A DNA stretch of 64,000 nucleotides from Halosimplex amylolyticum (GCF_051414035.1 NZ_JBLKNW010000012.1:1-64000), one strand, 5' to 3'; positions 1 to 11,386 are shown, numbered from the stretch's first letter. Numbers and translations: made by a program. Notes: generated from the sequence alone by a model not told the origin.

Positions 1-111
1 CCGAGTGGGGTCCGGATGAGGCTCGGATACCCGAGTCGAATCTGGGCTCCGCAAGGGGGATTAAGTCGTAACAAGGTAGCCGTAGAGGAATCTGTGGCTG
101 GATCACCTCCT
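1..111 (+). rRNA. rrs: 16S ribosomal RNA, 3' end (partial)
   Basis: This is the last part of helix 44 and the 3' tail of 16S rRNA; the gene starts before the window. The universal AAGTCGTAACAAGGTAGCCGTA stretch lies near 63-84 and the anti-Shine-Dalgarno tail GGATCACCTCCT closes the gene at about 111. A GC-rich hairpin (arms 123-129 and 133-139) follows in the spacer. The 3' half of the 16S processing stem should lie between 112 and 200, but its partner is outside the window so I cannot confirm it. Confidence 0.95.
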
Positions 112-202
112 ACTGACCGGGACTGGGGCGACGCCCCAGCCCACACGTAGCGTCCGCCGACCGTTCGCAGTCCGGGCACCTACGAACTACCAGGGCTAAC
201 AC

Positions 203-274
203 GGGCCCATAGCTCAGCGGCAGAGCACCGCCTTTGCAAGGCGGAGGCCCTGGGTTCAAATCCCAGTGGGTCCA
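203..274 (+). tRNA. tRNA-Ala (anticodon TGC)
   Basis: A complete cloverleaf sits in the 16S-23S spacer. Acceptor arm GGGCCCA (203-209) pairs with TGGGTCC (267-273), with discriminator A at 274. The anticodon stem CCGCC/GGCGG holds TTTGCAA, giving anticodon TGC. The T loop reads TTCAAAT. CCA is not encoded. tRNA-Ala in this spacer is the usual haloarchaeal arrangement and is co-transcribed with the rRNAs. Confidence 0.97.
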
Positions 275-421
275 TGTCACGTACGGCGATTCGAACCGTG
301 CCCCTTAAGTGGGACACGCCGTTCGAACCGTAGTACGAAGACCGGTGCACCATCCCGTGCGAGCGCGGATGGGAAGGGTCGATGCAGACACCACCTCACC
401 CGTGGGTGTGCAGATGAGACT

Positions 422-458
422 GTGTGTACGTGCGATCCAGGCGTCCACTGGACTCGTT
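422..458 (+). other. 23S pre-rRNA processing stem, 5' half with bulge-helix-bulge
   Basis: Positions 422-440 pair perfectly with 3522-3540 (19 bp). The 4-nt GCGT (441-444) pairs with GCGC (3515-3518), bulge CCA is 445-447, and 448-458 pairs with 3504-3514 (11 bp). The two 3-nt bulges on opposite strands separated by 4 bp are the canonical bulge-helix-bulge cut by archaeal splicing endonuclease when it releases pre-23S. The right half of this 5' arm (449-456) can also pair locally with 462-469. Confidence 0.93.
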
Positions 459-480
459 CATCGAGTCCAACGATGACGTA

Positions 481-557
481 GGAGATCCATCCGGATCTCC
501 ACACACTCGGAGGTCCCACGCGGGACCTCCACATTGAAGGTCCCTCACCGGACCTTC
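481..557 (+). other. Three tandem hairpins in the 23S 5' leader
   Basis: Between the processing stem and mature 23S lie three consecutive perfect hairpins with related arms: GGAGATCC/GGATCTCC (481-488, 493-500), GGAGGTCCC/GGGACCTCC (509-517, 522-530) and GAAGGTCC/GGACCTTC (536-543, 550-557). Loops are 4-6 nt and the spacers are ACACACTC-like. They should fold in the precursor and be removed during maturation. Their role is unknown; they look like triplication of one hairpin with changes that keep the pairing. Confidence 0.8.
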
Positions 558-561
558 TCCA

Positions 562-3480
<2,919 letters not shown>

Positions 3481-3503
3481 CATACCGCATTGTGACTCGA
3501 CAG

Positions 3504-3540
3504 AACGAGTCCAGGCGCAATCTGGATCGCACGTACACAC
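3504..3540 (+). other. 23S pre-rRNA processing stem, 3' half with bulge-helix-bulge
   Basis: This is the 3' partner of 422-458. Positions 3504-3514 pair with 448-458, GCGC 3515-3518 pairs with 441-444, bulge AAT is 3519-3521, and 3522-3540 pair with 422-440. The 3-4-3 geometry fits cleavage by the tRNA-type splicing endonuclease and ligation of the 23S precursor ends. Confidence 0.93.
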
Positions 3541-3595
3541 GGTCTCGGAGACCACCGATCGCAGGCCACGCGCGGTTCGATTCCGCGGATCGGCG

Positions 3596-3717
3596 TTAGG
3601 GCGGCCATAGCGGCGGGGTTTACACCCGTACCCATCCCGAACACGGAAGTTAAGCCCGCCTGCGTTCCGGCGAGTACTGGAGTACGAGAGTCTCTGGGAA
3701 ACCTGGTTCGCCGCCTC
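3596..3717 (+). rRNA. rrf: 5S ribosomal RNA
   Basis: About 122 nt with the terminal helix GGCGGC/GCCGCC and the conserved CCCATCCCGAACACGGAAG segment of loop A to helix III. It lies about 115 nt after the end of 23S in the usual archaeal 16S-tRNA-23S-5S order. No tRNA follows directly; tRNA-Cys comes 720 nt later with its own promoter. Confidence 0.96.
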
Positions 3718-3761
3718 CATTCATCTCCGGCCACATCCGGCCGGACATCACTCATTACCCT

Positions 3762-3794
3762 CGACTAGTTTCACCGCTAGTCGGGGGTTTTCGT
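3762..3794 (+). terminator. Hairpin and T tract after 5S rRNA
   Basis: A 7-bp stem CGACTAG/CTAGTCG (3762-3768, 3777-3783) with an 8-nt loop is followed by GGGGGTTTTCG. A T-rich tail after a hairpin is consistent with transcription ending at the close of the rRNA operon. Archaea mainly need the T tract, so the hairpin itself may be optional. Confidence 0.6.
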
Positions 3795-3886
3795 ATTTAT
3801 CGACGAGTGCCGACAGCGCGGCGTTCGGTCACTGCGTAGCGCGGATCAGAGACACTCTATTAGTCGCCGATGCAGATGGGGGTGCG

Positions 3887-4351
3887 GTGAATACATGTTA
3901 CGAGCGACTCTGTCTCCAAACCGGGCTGACGTTCTGCCCTTCTTGCCACCCGGAGACGGGGACAAAGAACTACTGCTCTGAAACAGAAGACGGGCACATG
4001 GAGATCGAATCGGGGTCGATATACGACCATCGGGAGTATGGCGAAGTTCTCGTTCTCGGGATCCATCGACGGTACGAATCGTACGACCTGGATACTGATA
4101 CAGGTGTAGAGTCAGGCGTAGTCGTCAGGTACGCCAGGGATTGGGATGAATACGGACCGATGCCGAGCGCCACAACTGTCGATCCGATCGACCAGTTCAC
4201 GAGGGCAGCCGAGGAGAAAATTCGCGACGACGGGCGCACAGCGACGGGACCCGCAGAGTCCATCACTGAGTTTCGAGGGTCCGTAGACGCGGATGAATCG
4301 GCTCGGGATCTACTCCGAGAAGGGCGCGGTGAATCGGAAAACAATAATTGA
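3887..4351 (+). CDS. Conserved haloarchaeal hypothetical protein
   Basis: The product has 154 residues if it starts at GTG 3887. That start fits a TATA-like ACTCTATTAG centred about 27 nt upstream, which would make it leaderless. ATG 3998 gives a 117-residue form beginning MEIESGSIYDHREYG, which looks like the conserved body and may be the true start. The extra N-terminus has five Cys including a CPSC pair, so it could be a small metal site. The body has an SIYDHREYGEVLVLGIHR opening and an acidic C-terminal tail rich in Asp and Glu. No membrane segment is present. I do not recognise a function. The gene lies between 5S rRNA and tRNA-Cys. Confidence 0.7.
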   Translation: MNTCYERLCLQTGLTFCPSCHPETGTKNYCSETEDGHMEIESGSIYDHREYGEVLVLGIHRRYESYDLDTDTGVESGVVVRYARDWDEYGPMPSATTVDPIDQFTRAAEEKIRDDGRTATGPAESITEFRGSVDADESARDLLREGRGESENNN

Positions 4352-4435
4352 GGCGGTACCGCCGGGAAACCACGAGAGAGCGGGGCAGTACTGTTCCGCT
4401 ATGCTTAAGCGGGACAATCGAATAGGAGTACGTGC

Positions 4436-4511
4436 GCCAAGGTGGCAGAGTCCGGCCGAACGCAGCGGCCTGCAGAGCCGCCCATCGCCGGTTCAAATCC
4501 GGCCCTTGGCT
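4436..4511 (+). tRNA. tRNA-Cys (anticodon GCA)
   Basis: Acceptor arm GCCAAGG (4436-4442) pairs with CCTTGGC (4504-4510), with discriminator T at 4511. The anticodon stem GCGGC/GCCGC encloses CTGCAGA, giving GCA. The T loop reads TTCAAAT. A CTTAAG box at about 4404-4409 lies some 30 nt upstream and is a plausible promoter. Confidence 0.96.
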
Positions 4512-4891
4512 TGTAACCTTTCGCACACAATCCGTGACAATAGGCGGGAGTGCATCCGGTTATTTCGGCATCCTCAGCGGGAAATGTGTGGCGTGGCCCG
4601 TCACTGTCCCCACTATGGGGTGCGTGTCAGGTTTGTATCGATCACCACGTTCGTCACTGCAGTGCATCGGGGCTGTGCGTGTGACACCGAACCGGAATTG
4701 ATCGGTCCTGAAGATTCTGACCTCGAGTGGTCCCCTGCACAGGTAACGGCCCAACGCAAATCGACGGACTTCGAGCGAAGACGCTACCGGCGATCGGTTC
4801 GACGAGACTCACTAGCCCGCGCGTCGGGGCATATGGAGCGATGCAGTGACCCTCGCGTATCAGCGGTCCACTAGGGGGCGTCACGATTAGA
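4512..4891. other. Intergenic region, 380 bp
   Basis: I see no convincing gene, RNA or repeat between tRNA-Cys and the 3' end of the leftward membrane-protein gene. Open frames here have irregular codon use and stop arbitrarily. Confidence 0.5.
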
Positions 4892-5542
4892 TTACCGTTG
4901 ACCCGTCGTCGCTCGCCGATACGCGTCGAACAGCGCCGGCAGACCGAGCGGTAACGCCAGCGCGCCGAACGTAGCCTCCGCAGCGACGGAGAGTGACGAC
5001 CCCCGAACGAGCATGCCGAATGCGATGACGCCGACGGCCGCGATAGCATACGCGAGATTGCTCCAGAGCGGATCGTAGGTGGAGCAGTACGCCCAGCAGA
5101 CGAACGTGTAGGCCGGGGCGTTCCACGTCGCCGGCTGCGGTTTCGGCCAGAAGAAGCGGCAATACGTCGTCAACGCGATCATCGCGACGGTCGGTAGGCC
5201 GACGAGCCACGCCGTGGGACCGTACTGCCATCGTCCCGCGAATCGTTCGTATCCACGGAGAAAGAGCGCCGGTGCGCACGTGATCCACAGCCAGATCCCA
5301 ACGGTGTAGCTCACCGGCCAGTGTTCGATCCGTGGCTGGGTGATCGGAAGGCCATACACTTCGGGCAGCGAGAACCATGGAAAGGACGGGTCGGGGACCG
5401 GGTTCGTGAACAGGGCGAGGAGACAGAGGACAGTCCCGACGCAGAGGCCGTAGAGGCCGAATTTCGTGTACGTTTCCAGCCAATCTGGGAGCGAACGGCC
5501 CGTGCGTGCGTCGGTCGGCGGTTCGGAAGTTCTCCCCTGCAT
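4892..5542 (-). CDS. Multi-pass membrane protein of unknown function
   Basis: The product has 216 residues and about six hydrophobic segments after an N-terminal cytoplasmic stretch of about 25 residues (Gly-Leu-Cys-Val-Gly segment near 30-45, then near 85, 105, 130, 165 and 185). Several Cys and Trp lie in a loop around 140-160 (WAYC and nearby). The start lies only 2 nt after the stop of the YHS-permease gene, so the two are almost certainly one transcript and this protein probably assists or accompanies that transporter. I recognise no named family. Confidence 0.75.
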   Translation of the reverse strand: MQGRTSEPPTDARTGRSLPDWLETYTKFGLYGLCVGTVLCLLALFTNPVPDPSFPWFSLPEVYGLPITQPRIEHWPVSYTVGIWLWITCAPALFLRGYERFAGRWQYGPTAWLVGLPTVAMIALTTYCRFFWPKPQPATWNAPAYTFVCWAYCSTYDPLWSNLAYAIAAVGVIAFGMLVRGSSLSVAAEATFGALALPLGLPALFDAYRRATTGQR

Positions 5543-5544
5543 GG

Positions 5545-6945
5545 TCAGTGGTGCTCGTGTCCACCAGACGCCGCGTTAGCGACGGGTTCGGTGGTCGCAA
5601 ACTTCTCAGGCGTCTGCTCGAACGCGCGCTTGCAGGTGCGCGAGCAGAAGCGGTACGTCTCGCCGTCGTGGGTCGCGGTCGGCCCGTCGTCGTGGGTTCG
5701 CATCCCGCAAACCGGGTCGCGATACTGCCCGGGCGCTCCCAGTCCGCGCCGATAGACGTAGAGGAGGAACCCCGACAGAGCGAAGGCGATCAGATTGAGG
5801 TAGAACGTGTAGTTCAGTTCGAAGTAGGTCTGTTCGGTCGCCGTCTGGCCGCCGGCGAGGTTCGGGACGATGCCGAGCGCCTCGAACAGCTGTTCCATGA
5901 GGAAGCCCGTGAACGCCATCGTCACGAAGAACACGCCGAGGATGTACGCCATCACCTTCCAGCCGTAGTACTTGCGGTAGACGTTGAGGACGGGCACGGT
6001 GATGAGGTCGGCGTAAACGAACGCGATGACGCCGGCGAAGCTGACGCCGCCGCCCCACAGCGCCACGGCGAAGGGCACGTTGCCCATGCTCCCGACGAAG
6101 CTGATCACCGCGATGGCGACGCCCATGACCGCGTTTTCCGCACTCGCGAGTAAGCCATCGCCCTGGATGAACAGCGCGTTCCAGACCCACTGCGGAACGA
6201 AAACGATGACGAACCCAGAGACGAGAAAGCCCGCGATCACGTCCTTGTAGAGCATCGACCACTCCTTGCGGTACTGGTTGCCGACCTTGTACCACCCGCC
6301 CCATGACAGGAGTTCGTCCCGCCAGCCGCCAGTGCTCGCTACTTCTTGGCGATAGGTCTCCAGGCACCCTTCCGAGCAGAATCTCAGTGTCTCGCCGCCG
6401 TCGGTGACGATGGAGTATTCGTCTTTGCCCTCCATTCCGCAGGTCGGGTCCTCGGAGACGCCGTGCTCGTGGTCGCGCTCGTTGAGTTCCTCGCGAACGC
6501 GGTCGAAGAGATTCTCGGGAAGGGTCAGGTGGACGATGACCGCCATGACCGCGATGAGGATCACGCCGCCGAGCAGTTCGGCGACGAGGAACTCCCAGCC
6601 CAGTAGGAGCAGGATCATCAAGCCGAGTTCGACGATGAGGTTCGTCGACGCAAACATGAAGGCGAGGAAGTTGACGACGTGAGCGCCCTTCTTGAACAGG
6701 CCCTTGCCGATGGCGACGGCGCCGAAACTACAGCCGCTACTGGCTGCACCGAACAGCGTCGCCTTCGTGATACCCTCGATATCACCTTCGCCGAGAACCG
6801 CCGCCATCCGCTCTTTGGAAACGTAGACCTGTACGAGGCTAGTGATGACCAAACCCATGATGATCGCCCATACGGCTGTCCAGAGAAACCCGAACCCGAT
6901 CCGAAGGGCCTCGAACAGTTGCGACCCGAGCGCCCCCTGCAGCAT
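5545..6945 (-). CDS. Permease with two YHS metal-binding domains
   Basis: A 466-residue inner-membrane protein. Residues 10-145 and 230-400 are multi-pass permease halves of the ArsP/DUF318 type, with the characteristic SSGCSFGA turn at about 69-76. YHS domains lie at about 166-200 (Cys169, Cys190, Cys194) and 410-450 (Cys413, Cys434, Cys438), and the tail ends in HEHH. YHS domains bind soft or transition metals, so copper, zinc or arsenic-type efflux is likely; relatives are annotated as Cu/Zn efflux permeases. I chose ATG 6945 because an AGGAGGT sequence lies about 9 nt upstream and the upstream reading frame looks non-coding. A membrane protein follows 2 nt downstream. Confidence 0.88.
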   Translation of the reverse strand: MLQGALGSQLFEALRIGFGFLWTAVWAIIMGLVITSLVQVYVSKERMAAVLGEGDIEGITKATLFGAASSGCSFGAVAIGKGLFKKGAHVVNFLAFMFASTNLIVELGLMILLLLGWEFLVAELLGGVILIAVMAVIVHLTLPENLFDRVREELNERDHEHGVSEDPTCGMEGKDEYSIVTDGGETLRFCSEGCLETYRQEVASTGGWRDELLSWGGWYKVGNQYRKEWSMLYKDVIAGFLVSGFVIVFVPQWVWNALFIQGDGLLASAENAVMGVAIAVISFVGSMGNVPFAVALWGGGVSFAGVIAFVYADLITVPVLNVYRKYYGWKVMAYILGVFFVTMAFTGFLMEQLFEALGIVPNLAGGQTATEQTYFELNYTFYLNLIAFALSGFLLYVYRRGLGAPGQYRDPVCGMRTHDDGPTATHDGETYRFCSRTCKRAFEQTPEKFATTEPVANAASGGHEHH

Positions 6946-7082
6946 CAGCCCTCGACCTCCTGTTCCGGCCGAAGGATGCCCCGATCGTTCAATTCCTCGC
7001 CCGGTCCCGCGTAGTCTCCTACAAGTCGGCGCCGCTCGAAGTCGATACGATTGAATTGACGAGTTGTGTCTCCAGTGGTCAT
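6945..7082 (-). CDS. Small ORF translationally coupled to the YHS permease
   Basis: The ORF has 45 residues, hydrophilic and Arg/Glu-rich, starting at ATG 7082 and ending in TGA that overlaps the permease ATG as TGATG. It contains the permease Shine-Dalgarno sequence in its last codons. The overlap suggests coupled translation. It may be a small regulatory or accessory protein, or the remnant of a longer upstream gene. No recognised domain. Confidence 0.45.
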   Translation of the reverse strand: MTTGDTTRQFNRIDFERRRLVGDYAGPGEELNDRGILRPEQEVEG

Positions 7083-7543
7083 CGTTTCCCTCGTCCGCTC
7101 GATAGCGAACCCTGTTCGAAGAGACGCAACCATATTTCAATGCGATTCCTGTTTCGAGACCAAGGTCGAGGTGCGGGGAAGTCGTTGGAATACAAAGTGA
7201 CTCTTCGGACTATACATTTCTGCAGCCGTTCTCGGGACGTATCCTGATTGTCACTGAAACGGCCAGAAACCGGCTGACAGCGGCGATTTCCTGTTAATCC
7301 ACCCCTCGGGTGTGTACTCCGGGGAACGCGAGAGGATGTGGACGAAGAATCGAAAGCGAGCATAGCGGCAAGTCAGTCTCCATTCAGACCACTGAACTGG
7401 CGTCTTGAAGCGGGTCTTGTCGCCGAGAATCCATAACAGTGGCCCGCTCCGAGTAGCGAAACCTCCGGGACGGGATTTCATTCAAATCGAATGTATGGCT
7501 GGCCCCTTTCTAATGTTTCTTAAGGGAAATCGCATTAGAACAT
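7083..7543. other. Divergent intergenic region, about 460 bp
   Basis: It holds the promoters for the leftward permease operon and the rightward ABC operon. TTTCTTAAGGG at about 7514-7524 is a good TATA-type box for the latter. I see no other gene. Confidence 0.5.
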
Positions 7544-7564
7544 GTGTACGTCTATACGAGTGTA

Positions 7565-8386
7565 ATGAACGAAGAACCCGATCGAAGAGACGCCGCCGCG
7601 GGTACCGCGATCAATCAGGGCGACGCCGTCGTCAGCGCGAACGGAGTCGAGAAAGCCTACGACTCCGCTCTTCCGTTCACTCGGTCCGTGGAAGTTCTCG
7701 ACGGCGCGACCCTCCGGGTCGAACGCGGACAGGTCGTCGGGATCATGGGCGAGAATGGAAGCGGCAAGTCGACGCTTATGGGAATTCTCGCCGGCGTTCT
7801 CGACCACGATGCTGGCGAGGTCGACCGCGCTGGCTCGGTCGGCTGGTGTCCGCAGGAACCGCGGCTGTACGACCGGTTGACCGTCGACGAGACGTTCGAA
7901 CTGTTCGGAACGGCCTACGGGATGAGCGACGACGAGATCGTCGAAGCCAGGGAATGGTTGACCGACGTGCTGGACTTCGAACGCTTTCGCGACCGACAGA
8001 TCCGCCATCTCAGCGGCGGTAACCGACAGAAAGTCAACCTCTCGGTCGCACTGATGCACCAACCCGACCTCCTCCTGCTGGACGAGCCCTACACGGGATT
8101 CGACTGGGAGACGTTCCTGGCGTTCTGGGACCTGACCGAAGAGCTTCGGACCCGGGGGGTCGGCGTCGCCATCATCTCCCATATCATCAACGAGCGCGAT
8201 CGCTTCGACGTCGTCTACGAGCTCCACGACGGCCACCTCCACAAACAGAATGTCAGCGACGGCGAGGGACTGGGCCCGGAGCCGACGGCCGACGACGTCA
8301 CCTGTAAACGGACCGACTCGTTCGTCGACGGCGTCGGCGCCGGAACTGGCCAGCGGGCGACGGCTAGGCAGGGGGATAGCAAATGA
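7565..8386 (+). CDS. ABC transporter ATP-binding protein
   Basis: The product has 273 residues. Walker A GENGSGKS (62-69), Q-loop WCPQE (94-98), signature LSGGN (149-153) and Walker B LLLLDEP (169-175) are all intact. ATG 7544 seven codons earlier is an alternative and would be nearly leaderless after the TTCTTAAG box. The stop overlaps the next gene as ATGA. With two following membrane genes of the ABC-2 type it forms an exporter; the substrate cannot be read from sequence. The C-terminal 50 residues beyond the domain are acidic and low in complexity. Confidence 0.93.
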   Translation: MNEEPDRRDAAAGTAINQGDAVVSANGVEKAYDSALPFTRSVEVLDGATLRVERGQVVGIMGENGSGKSTLMGILAGVLDHDAGEVDRAGSVGWCPQEPRLYDRLTVDETFELFGTAYGMSDDEIVEAREWLTDVLDFERFRDRQIRHLSGGNRQKVNLSVALMHQPDLLLLDEPYTGFDWETFLAFWDLTEELRTRGVGVAIISHIINERDRFDVVYELHDGHLHKQNVSDGEGLGPEPTADDVTCKRTDSFVDGVGAGTGQRATARQGDSK

Positions 8387-9129
8387 GCGGTGTCAATCGG
8401 ACCGTCACGGGAGTCCGGGCAAGCGCCCGCTCGTTCGTCCGGGAACCGTTCACCGTCGTCCTCTTAGTCGTTCTGCCAGCGGTGTCGATCCAGATCTACG
8501 GCGTCGGCATGGGGCAATTCCCCGACGTGGGTATTTTCGCAGTTGACGGGTCGGTCGCGACGGTCGGACGGATTACCGGCGCCGTGTTTGCTACCGGCGC
8601 ACTCGCGGGCGTCCTCGGCCTCTTCCAGATGATCAGCGCCCGGTACGCCGACCGCAGGCTCGCGATCTGTGGCTTCCGTGGTCTCGAACTCGTCGCCGCG
8701 CGGTTCACGACCGTCGCCGTCGCCAGCGCCGTCGTCGGCATCGTCTCCACGGTCTCTCTGATGGCTCTCGTCGACGACCCGGTCGGAGCACCGGTCGTCG
8801 CGTTCGCGGGGCTCGCACTAGCCGGCGCCGTGTACGGCTTGCTCGGCATCGTCGTCGGGAGCGTGCTCCCCAAGGAACTGGAGGGGTCGCTCCTGCTCGT
8901 CATCCTGGCGGACGTGGACAACGTCTTCGCGAGCGGTCTGTTCCGCATCGAAGACAGTATCACGCAGTTCGCGCCGCTCGCGCACCCCCACGCCATCGTG
9001 ACACAGGCCGTCGTCGAGGGCTCGCTGGCGACCGAACATCTGATTCCGGCCCTCGGGCACCTCTCGCTGTTCGCACTGCTGAGCGTCGCCGCCTACACCT
9101 ACCAGGTCGAATCCGGAGGTGACGCCTGA
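8383..9129 (+). CDS. ABC-2 type transporter permease (first)
   Basis: The product has 248 residues with about six membrane segments: residues 22-45, 60-85, 105-130, 135-160, 165-185 and a C-terminal one near 220-240. ATG overlaps the ATPase stop (ATGA) and its own TGA overlaps the next ATG (TGATG), giving tight translational coupling. It resembles the next protein (shared FREP/RRTP start, LAGAVYGLLGIVVG versus LVGLTYGILGVVVG), so the pair arose by duplication and probably forms a heterodimeric channel. Confidence 0.87.
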   Translation: MSGVNRTVTGVRASARSFVREPFTVVLLVVLPAVSIQIYGVGMGQFPDVGIFAVDGSVATVGRITGAVFATGALAGVLGLFQMISARYADRRLAICGFRGLELVAARFTTVAVASAVVGIVSTVSLMALVDDPVGAPVVAFAGLALAGAVYGLLGIVVGSVLPKELEGSLLLVILADVDNVFASGLFRIEDSITQFAPLAHPHAIVTQAVVEGSLATEHLIPALGHLSLFALLSVAAYTYQVESGGDA

Positions 9130-9863
9130 TGAACCGCCGCGTTACGACCGCCGTGACGATGGGCGTCCGGGAGTTCCGTCGGACGCCCGTCCTGCTCGCG
9201 CTGCTCGCGTTCCTGCCGGCGTACATCATCGGTGCGTTCGTCCTGCTCGTTCCAGACGTGGACGTTCCGGCGACGATCGAGGGGACGACCGTTGCAGTTC
9301 CCATGGCTGAGTTCGCGGCGGCGTTCATGACGCCCGTGACCGTCGCCATCCTCTCGGGCATCGTCGGGTTGTTCCTCGTCCAGACGTCGCAAGCGGCCGA
9401 CGACAGGCTCCGCCTCGCCGGCTATAGCGCGGCCGATCTCGTCGTCTCGCGGGTCGGAACCCTCGGACTCGGAACCGTCGTCGTGACGGCGGCGTCGGTG
9501 CTCGTCGCCGCGCTGGCGTTCACTCCCGAAACCATCGTCCCGTTCGTCGCCGCGACGCTACTCGTCGGGCTCACGTACGGCATTCTCGGCGTCGTCGTCG
9601 GCATCGTACTCGGTCGACTGGGTGGCGTCTACGTGATGCTGTTCTCGCCGATGGTAGACGTCCTCATGTTCCAGAACCCGCTCGCGACCGACGCGCCCGA
9701 ATGGACGCGGCTCCTGCCGAGCCACTACGCGACGAACGCACTCTTCGACGCGGCGTTCACGTCGAGCGCCGACGCGTTGGACTTCGGCGCTGCCGTCGCG
9801 TATGCCGCCGTCCTCCTCGCTATCGGCGTTCTGGTCTTCTATCAGGCGACGGACGTCGAGTGA
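9129..9863 (+). CDS. ABC-2 type transporter permease (second)
   Basis: The product has 244 residues with six predicted membrane segments, paralogous to the preceding gene. The GILGVVVGIVLGRLGG segment matches the LLGIVVGSVLPKE segment of its partner. It is the last gene of the three-gene exporter operon and ends 11 nt before the stop of a convergent small zinc-site gene. Confidence 0.87.
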   Translation: MNRRVTTAVTMGVREFRRTPVLLALLAFLPAYIIGAFVLLVPDVDVPATIEGTTVAVPMAEFAAAFMTPVTVAILSGIVGLFLVQTSQAADDRLRLAGYSAADLVVSRVGTLGLGTVVVTAASVLVAALAFTPETIVPFVAATLLVGLTYGILGVVVGIVLGRLGGVYVMLFSPMVDVLMFQNPLATDAPEWTRLLPSHYATNALFDAAFTSSADALDFGAAVAYAAVLLAIGVLVFYQATDVE

Positions 9864-9874
9864 TCGAAAGTCGA

Positions 9875-10081
9875 TCACTCAGGTGTCCACTCGCATGCGT
9901 TGCCAGCTGTGAGGTCGTTTTCGTCGACGTGAGCCGACAGGCACGCGTAGTTACAGAAGTAGGTCGGTGAGCCGCAATCGTCGGTGCAGTCCCGGACGCA
10001 GATCGGGTCGTGGTCGAAGATTCGGGACCCGCAGTACGCACAGGCCTCGTCCGCATCGGGCGTCGAAACCGTCGTGGACAT
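9875..10081 (-). CDS. Small cysteine-rich zinc-site protein
   Basis: The product has 68 residues from ATG 10081. Cys pairs CAYC and further Cys at CVRDC, DDC, FCNYAC and near the C-terminal NAC give a treble-clef or TRASH-like metal site. The pattern CxxC...FCxxxC resembles small haloarchaeal metal-sensing or zinc-binding proteins. It stands alone, convergent with the ABC operon. Function unknown; zinc binding is inferred from Cys spacing only. A longer frame from 10147 is open but lacks support. Confidence 0.75.
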   Translation of the reverse strand: MSTTVSTPDADEACAYCGSRIFDHDPICVRDCTDDCGSPTYFCNYACLSAHVDENDLTAGNACEWTPE

Positions 10082-10327
10082 ATCTACACTACGGAGACGA
10101 TTCGGGAAACCGTTTCGACGTCGGCCAGGGACGCCGGGGTAACTCACGCGAGCATCCGCGCGCGCGGTCGCCGAGAGCAGCGACGGCCTTCTCGATCACA
10201 GTCGGCGGGGGTGCCGTCGAAGTGGTTATCGGCCCGTGGTACGCGAACACATTCGTGCGGCGGTTCCACCCCCTGGTTTCGGCGGAATTGGTAATCATTA
10301 TACGCGGGGGCGCCCGACCACCCGGGT

Positions 10328-11386
10328 ATGCAACGACGCGCCGCGGCGATATATCTCGTGTTCTTCCTCGTCATCGGGGCCGGTGCGTACGGCCTGCTCC
10401 AGACGGCGGAAGAGCCGACCATCACGATGGACGGCGACGCGTACACCGCGGGCGACACGGTGACGCTCAACGACCGACAGTACACCGTCGCCTCGGCGGA
10501 TTCGGGGAGCGGCGAGCTCTCGTGGGTCAACGAATCCGCCGTCATCTCGAACACGATCGACAACGGTTCCGAAGTGCCCGTGACCGACGTGCGCTGGGAG
10601 GACCAGTCCGCCCGTCAGGAGCAGACCTTCGAAGCCGGGTCGACGGTCGAGTACAACGGCAGCGAGTACCAGGTCAGCGTCAACGAGAGCGCAGGCTCGT
10701 TCACGCTCACGAACGCGGACGACGCGTCGATGAACGAGACCTATGCCACGGGTGACACGGTAACCTACCAGGGCAACGAGGCGACGGTGACGAGCGTCGA
10801 CGCGGACGCGGCGTCGATCGTCTGGGGCGGCCCCTACCAGCTCCTCGTCCGAACCGAGAACGTGACGGACCCGACCGAGGCCGTGTTCGTCGAGCAGCGC
10901 GACATCCAGGCGATGGTCGAGGCGGACCCGGCGCTGTACGACGAGACGATCATGCAGGACGGCGTCGAGAAGGTCACCTACCGCGCGAACGACACCAACG
11001 TCCCGGTCGAGGAGTACTTCCCTGCGGTCGAGCGCCACACCATCGCTGAAGGCGAGACGCTCCGCTACCAGGGCAACGAGACGAACGTCGACGCGGTGAC
11101 CAACGAGAGCGTCGAACTGACGCGCCCGGGAGAGGTGACGAACACCGTCAGCTTCGCCGAGGGTGAGAACTTCACCGTCGGCGACCAGCAGTACTTCGCG
11201 CACTTCCAGGACAACTCGTCGGTCCTGCTCGAGGAGACCGGCGAACGCTACGACGAGTACCGGGCGGAGGAAAAGGAGATCGAGTCCTACAACGACCGCG
11301 TGATCGGGCTCTGGGGCATCGCGGAACTCAGCCTCCTCGCCGCCATCCTGCTGCTCGCGACCGCGTACCTGCCCGTCCGGGGCTGA
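10328..11386 (+). CDS. Membrane-anchored extracellular protein with five short repeats
   Basis: The product has 352 residues. An N-terminal hydrophobic segment (6-25) and a C-terminal one (327-347) bracket an acidic, Asn/Thr-rich exterior domain with many potential N-glycosylation sites. Five repeats of about 25 residues with a GDTVTYQGNEYTV-like core start near residues 41, 103, 141, 241 and 278 and should form beta hairpins. The ATTATACG box at about 10297 puts the ATG about 26 nt downstream, which indicates a leaderless transcript. No enzyme motif. A surface or sensor scaffold is possible. Confidence 0.78.
   Translation: MQRRAAAIYLVFFLVIGAGAYGLLQTAEEPTITMDGDAYTAGDTVTLNDRQYTVASADSGSGELSWVNESAVISNTIDNGSEVPVTDVRWEDQSARQEQTFEAGSTVEYNGSEYQVSVNESAGSFTLTNADDASMNETYATGDTVTYQGNEATVTSVDADAASIVWGGPYQLLVRTENVTDPTEAVFVEQRDIQAMVEADPALYDETIMQDGVEKVTYRANDTNVPVEEYFPAVERHTIAEGETLRYQGNETNVDAVTNESVELTRPGEVTNTVSFAEGENFTVGDQQYFAHFQDNSSVLLEETGERYDEYRAEEKEIESYNDRVIGLWGIAELSLLAAILLLATAYLPVRG

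Noticed and set aside
112..202. 3' half of the 16S processing stem with its bulge-helix-bulge
   Set aside because: Expected here, but the 5' half is outside the window so pairing cannot be tested.
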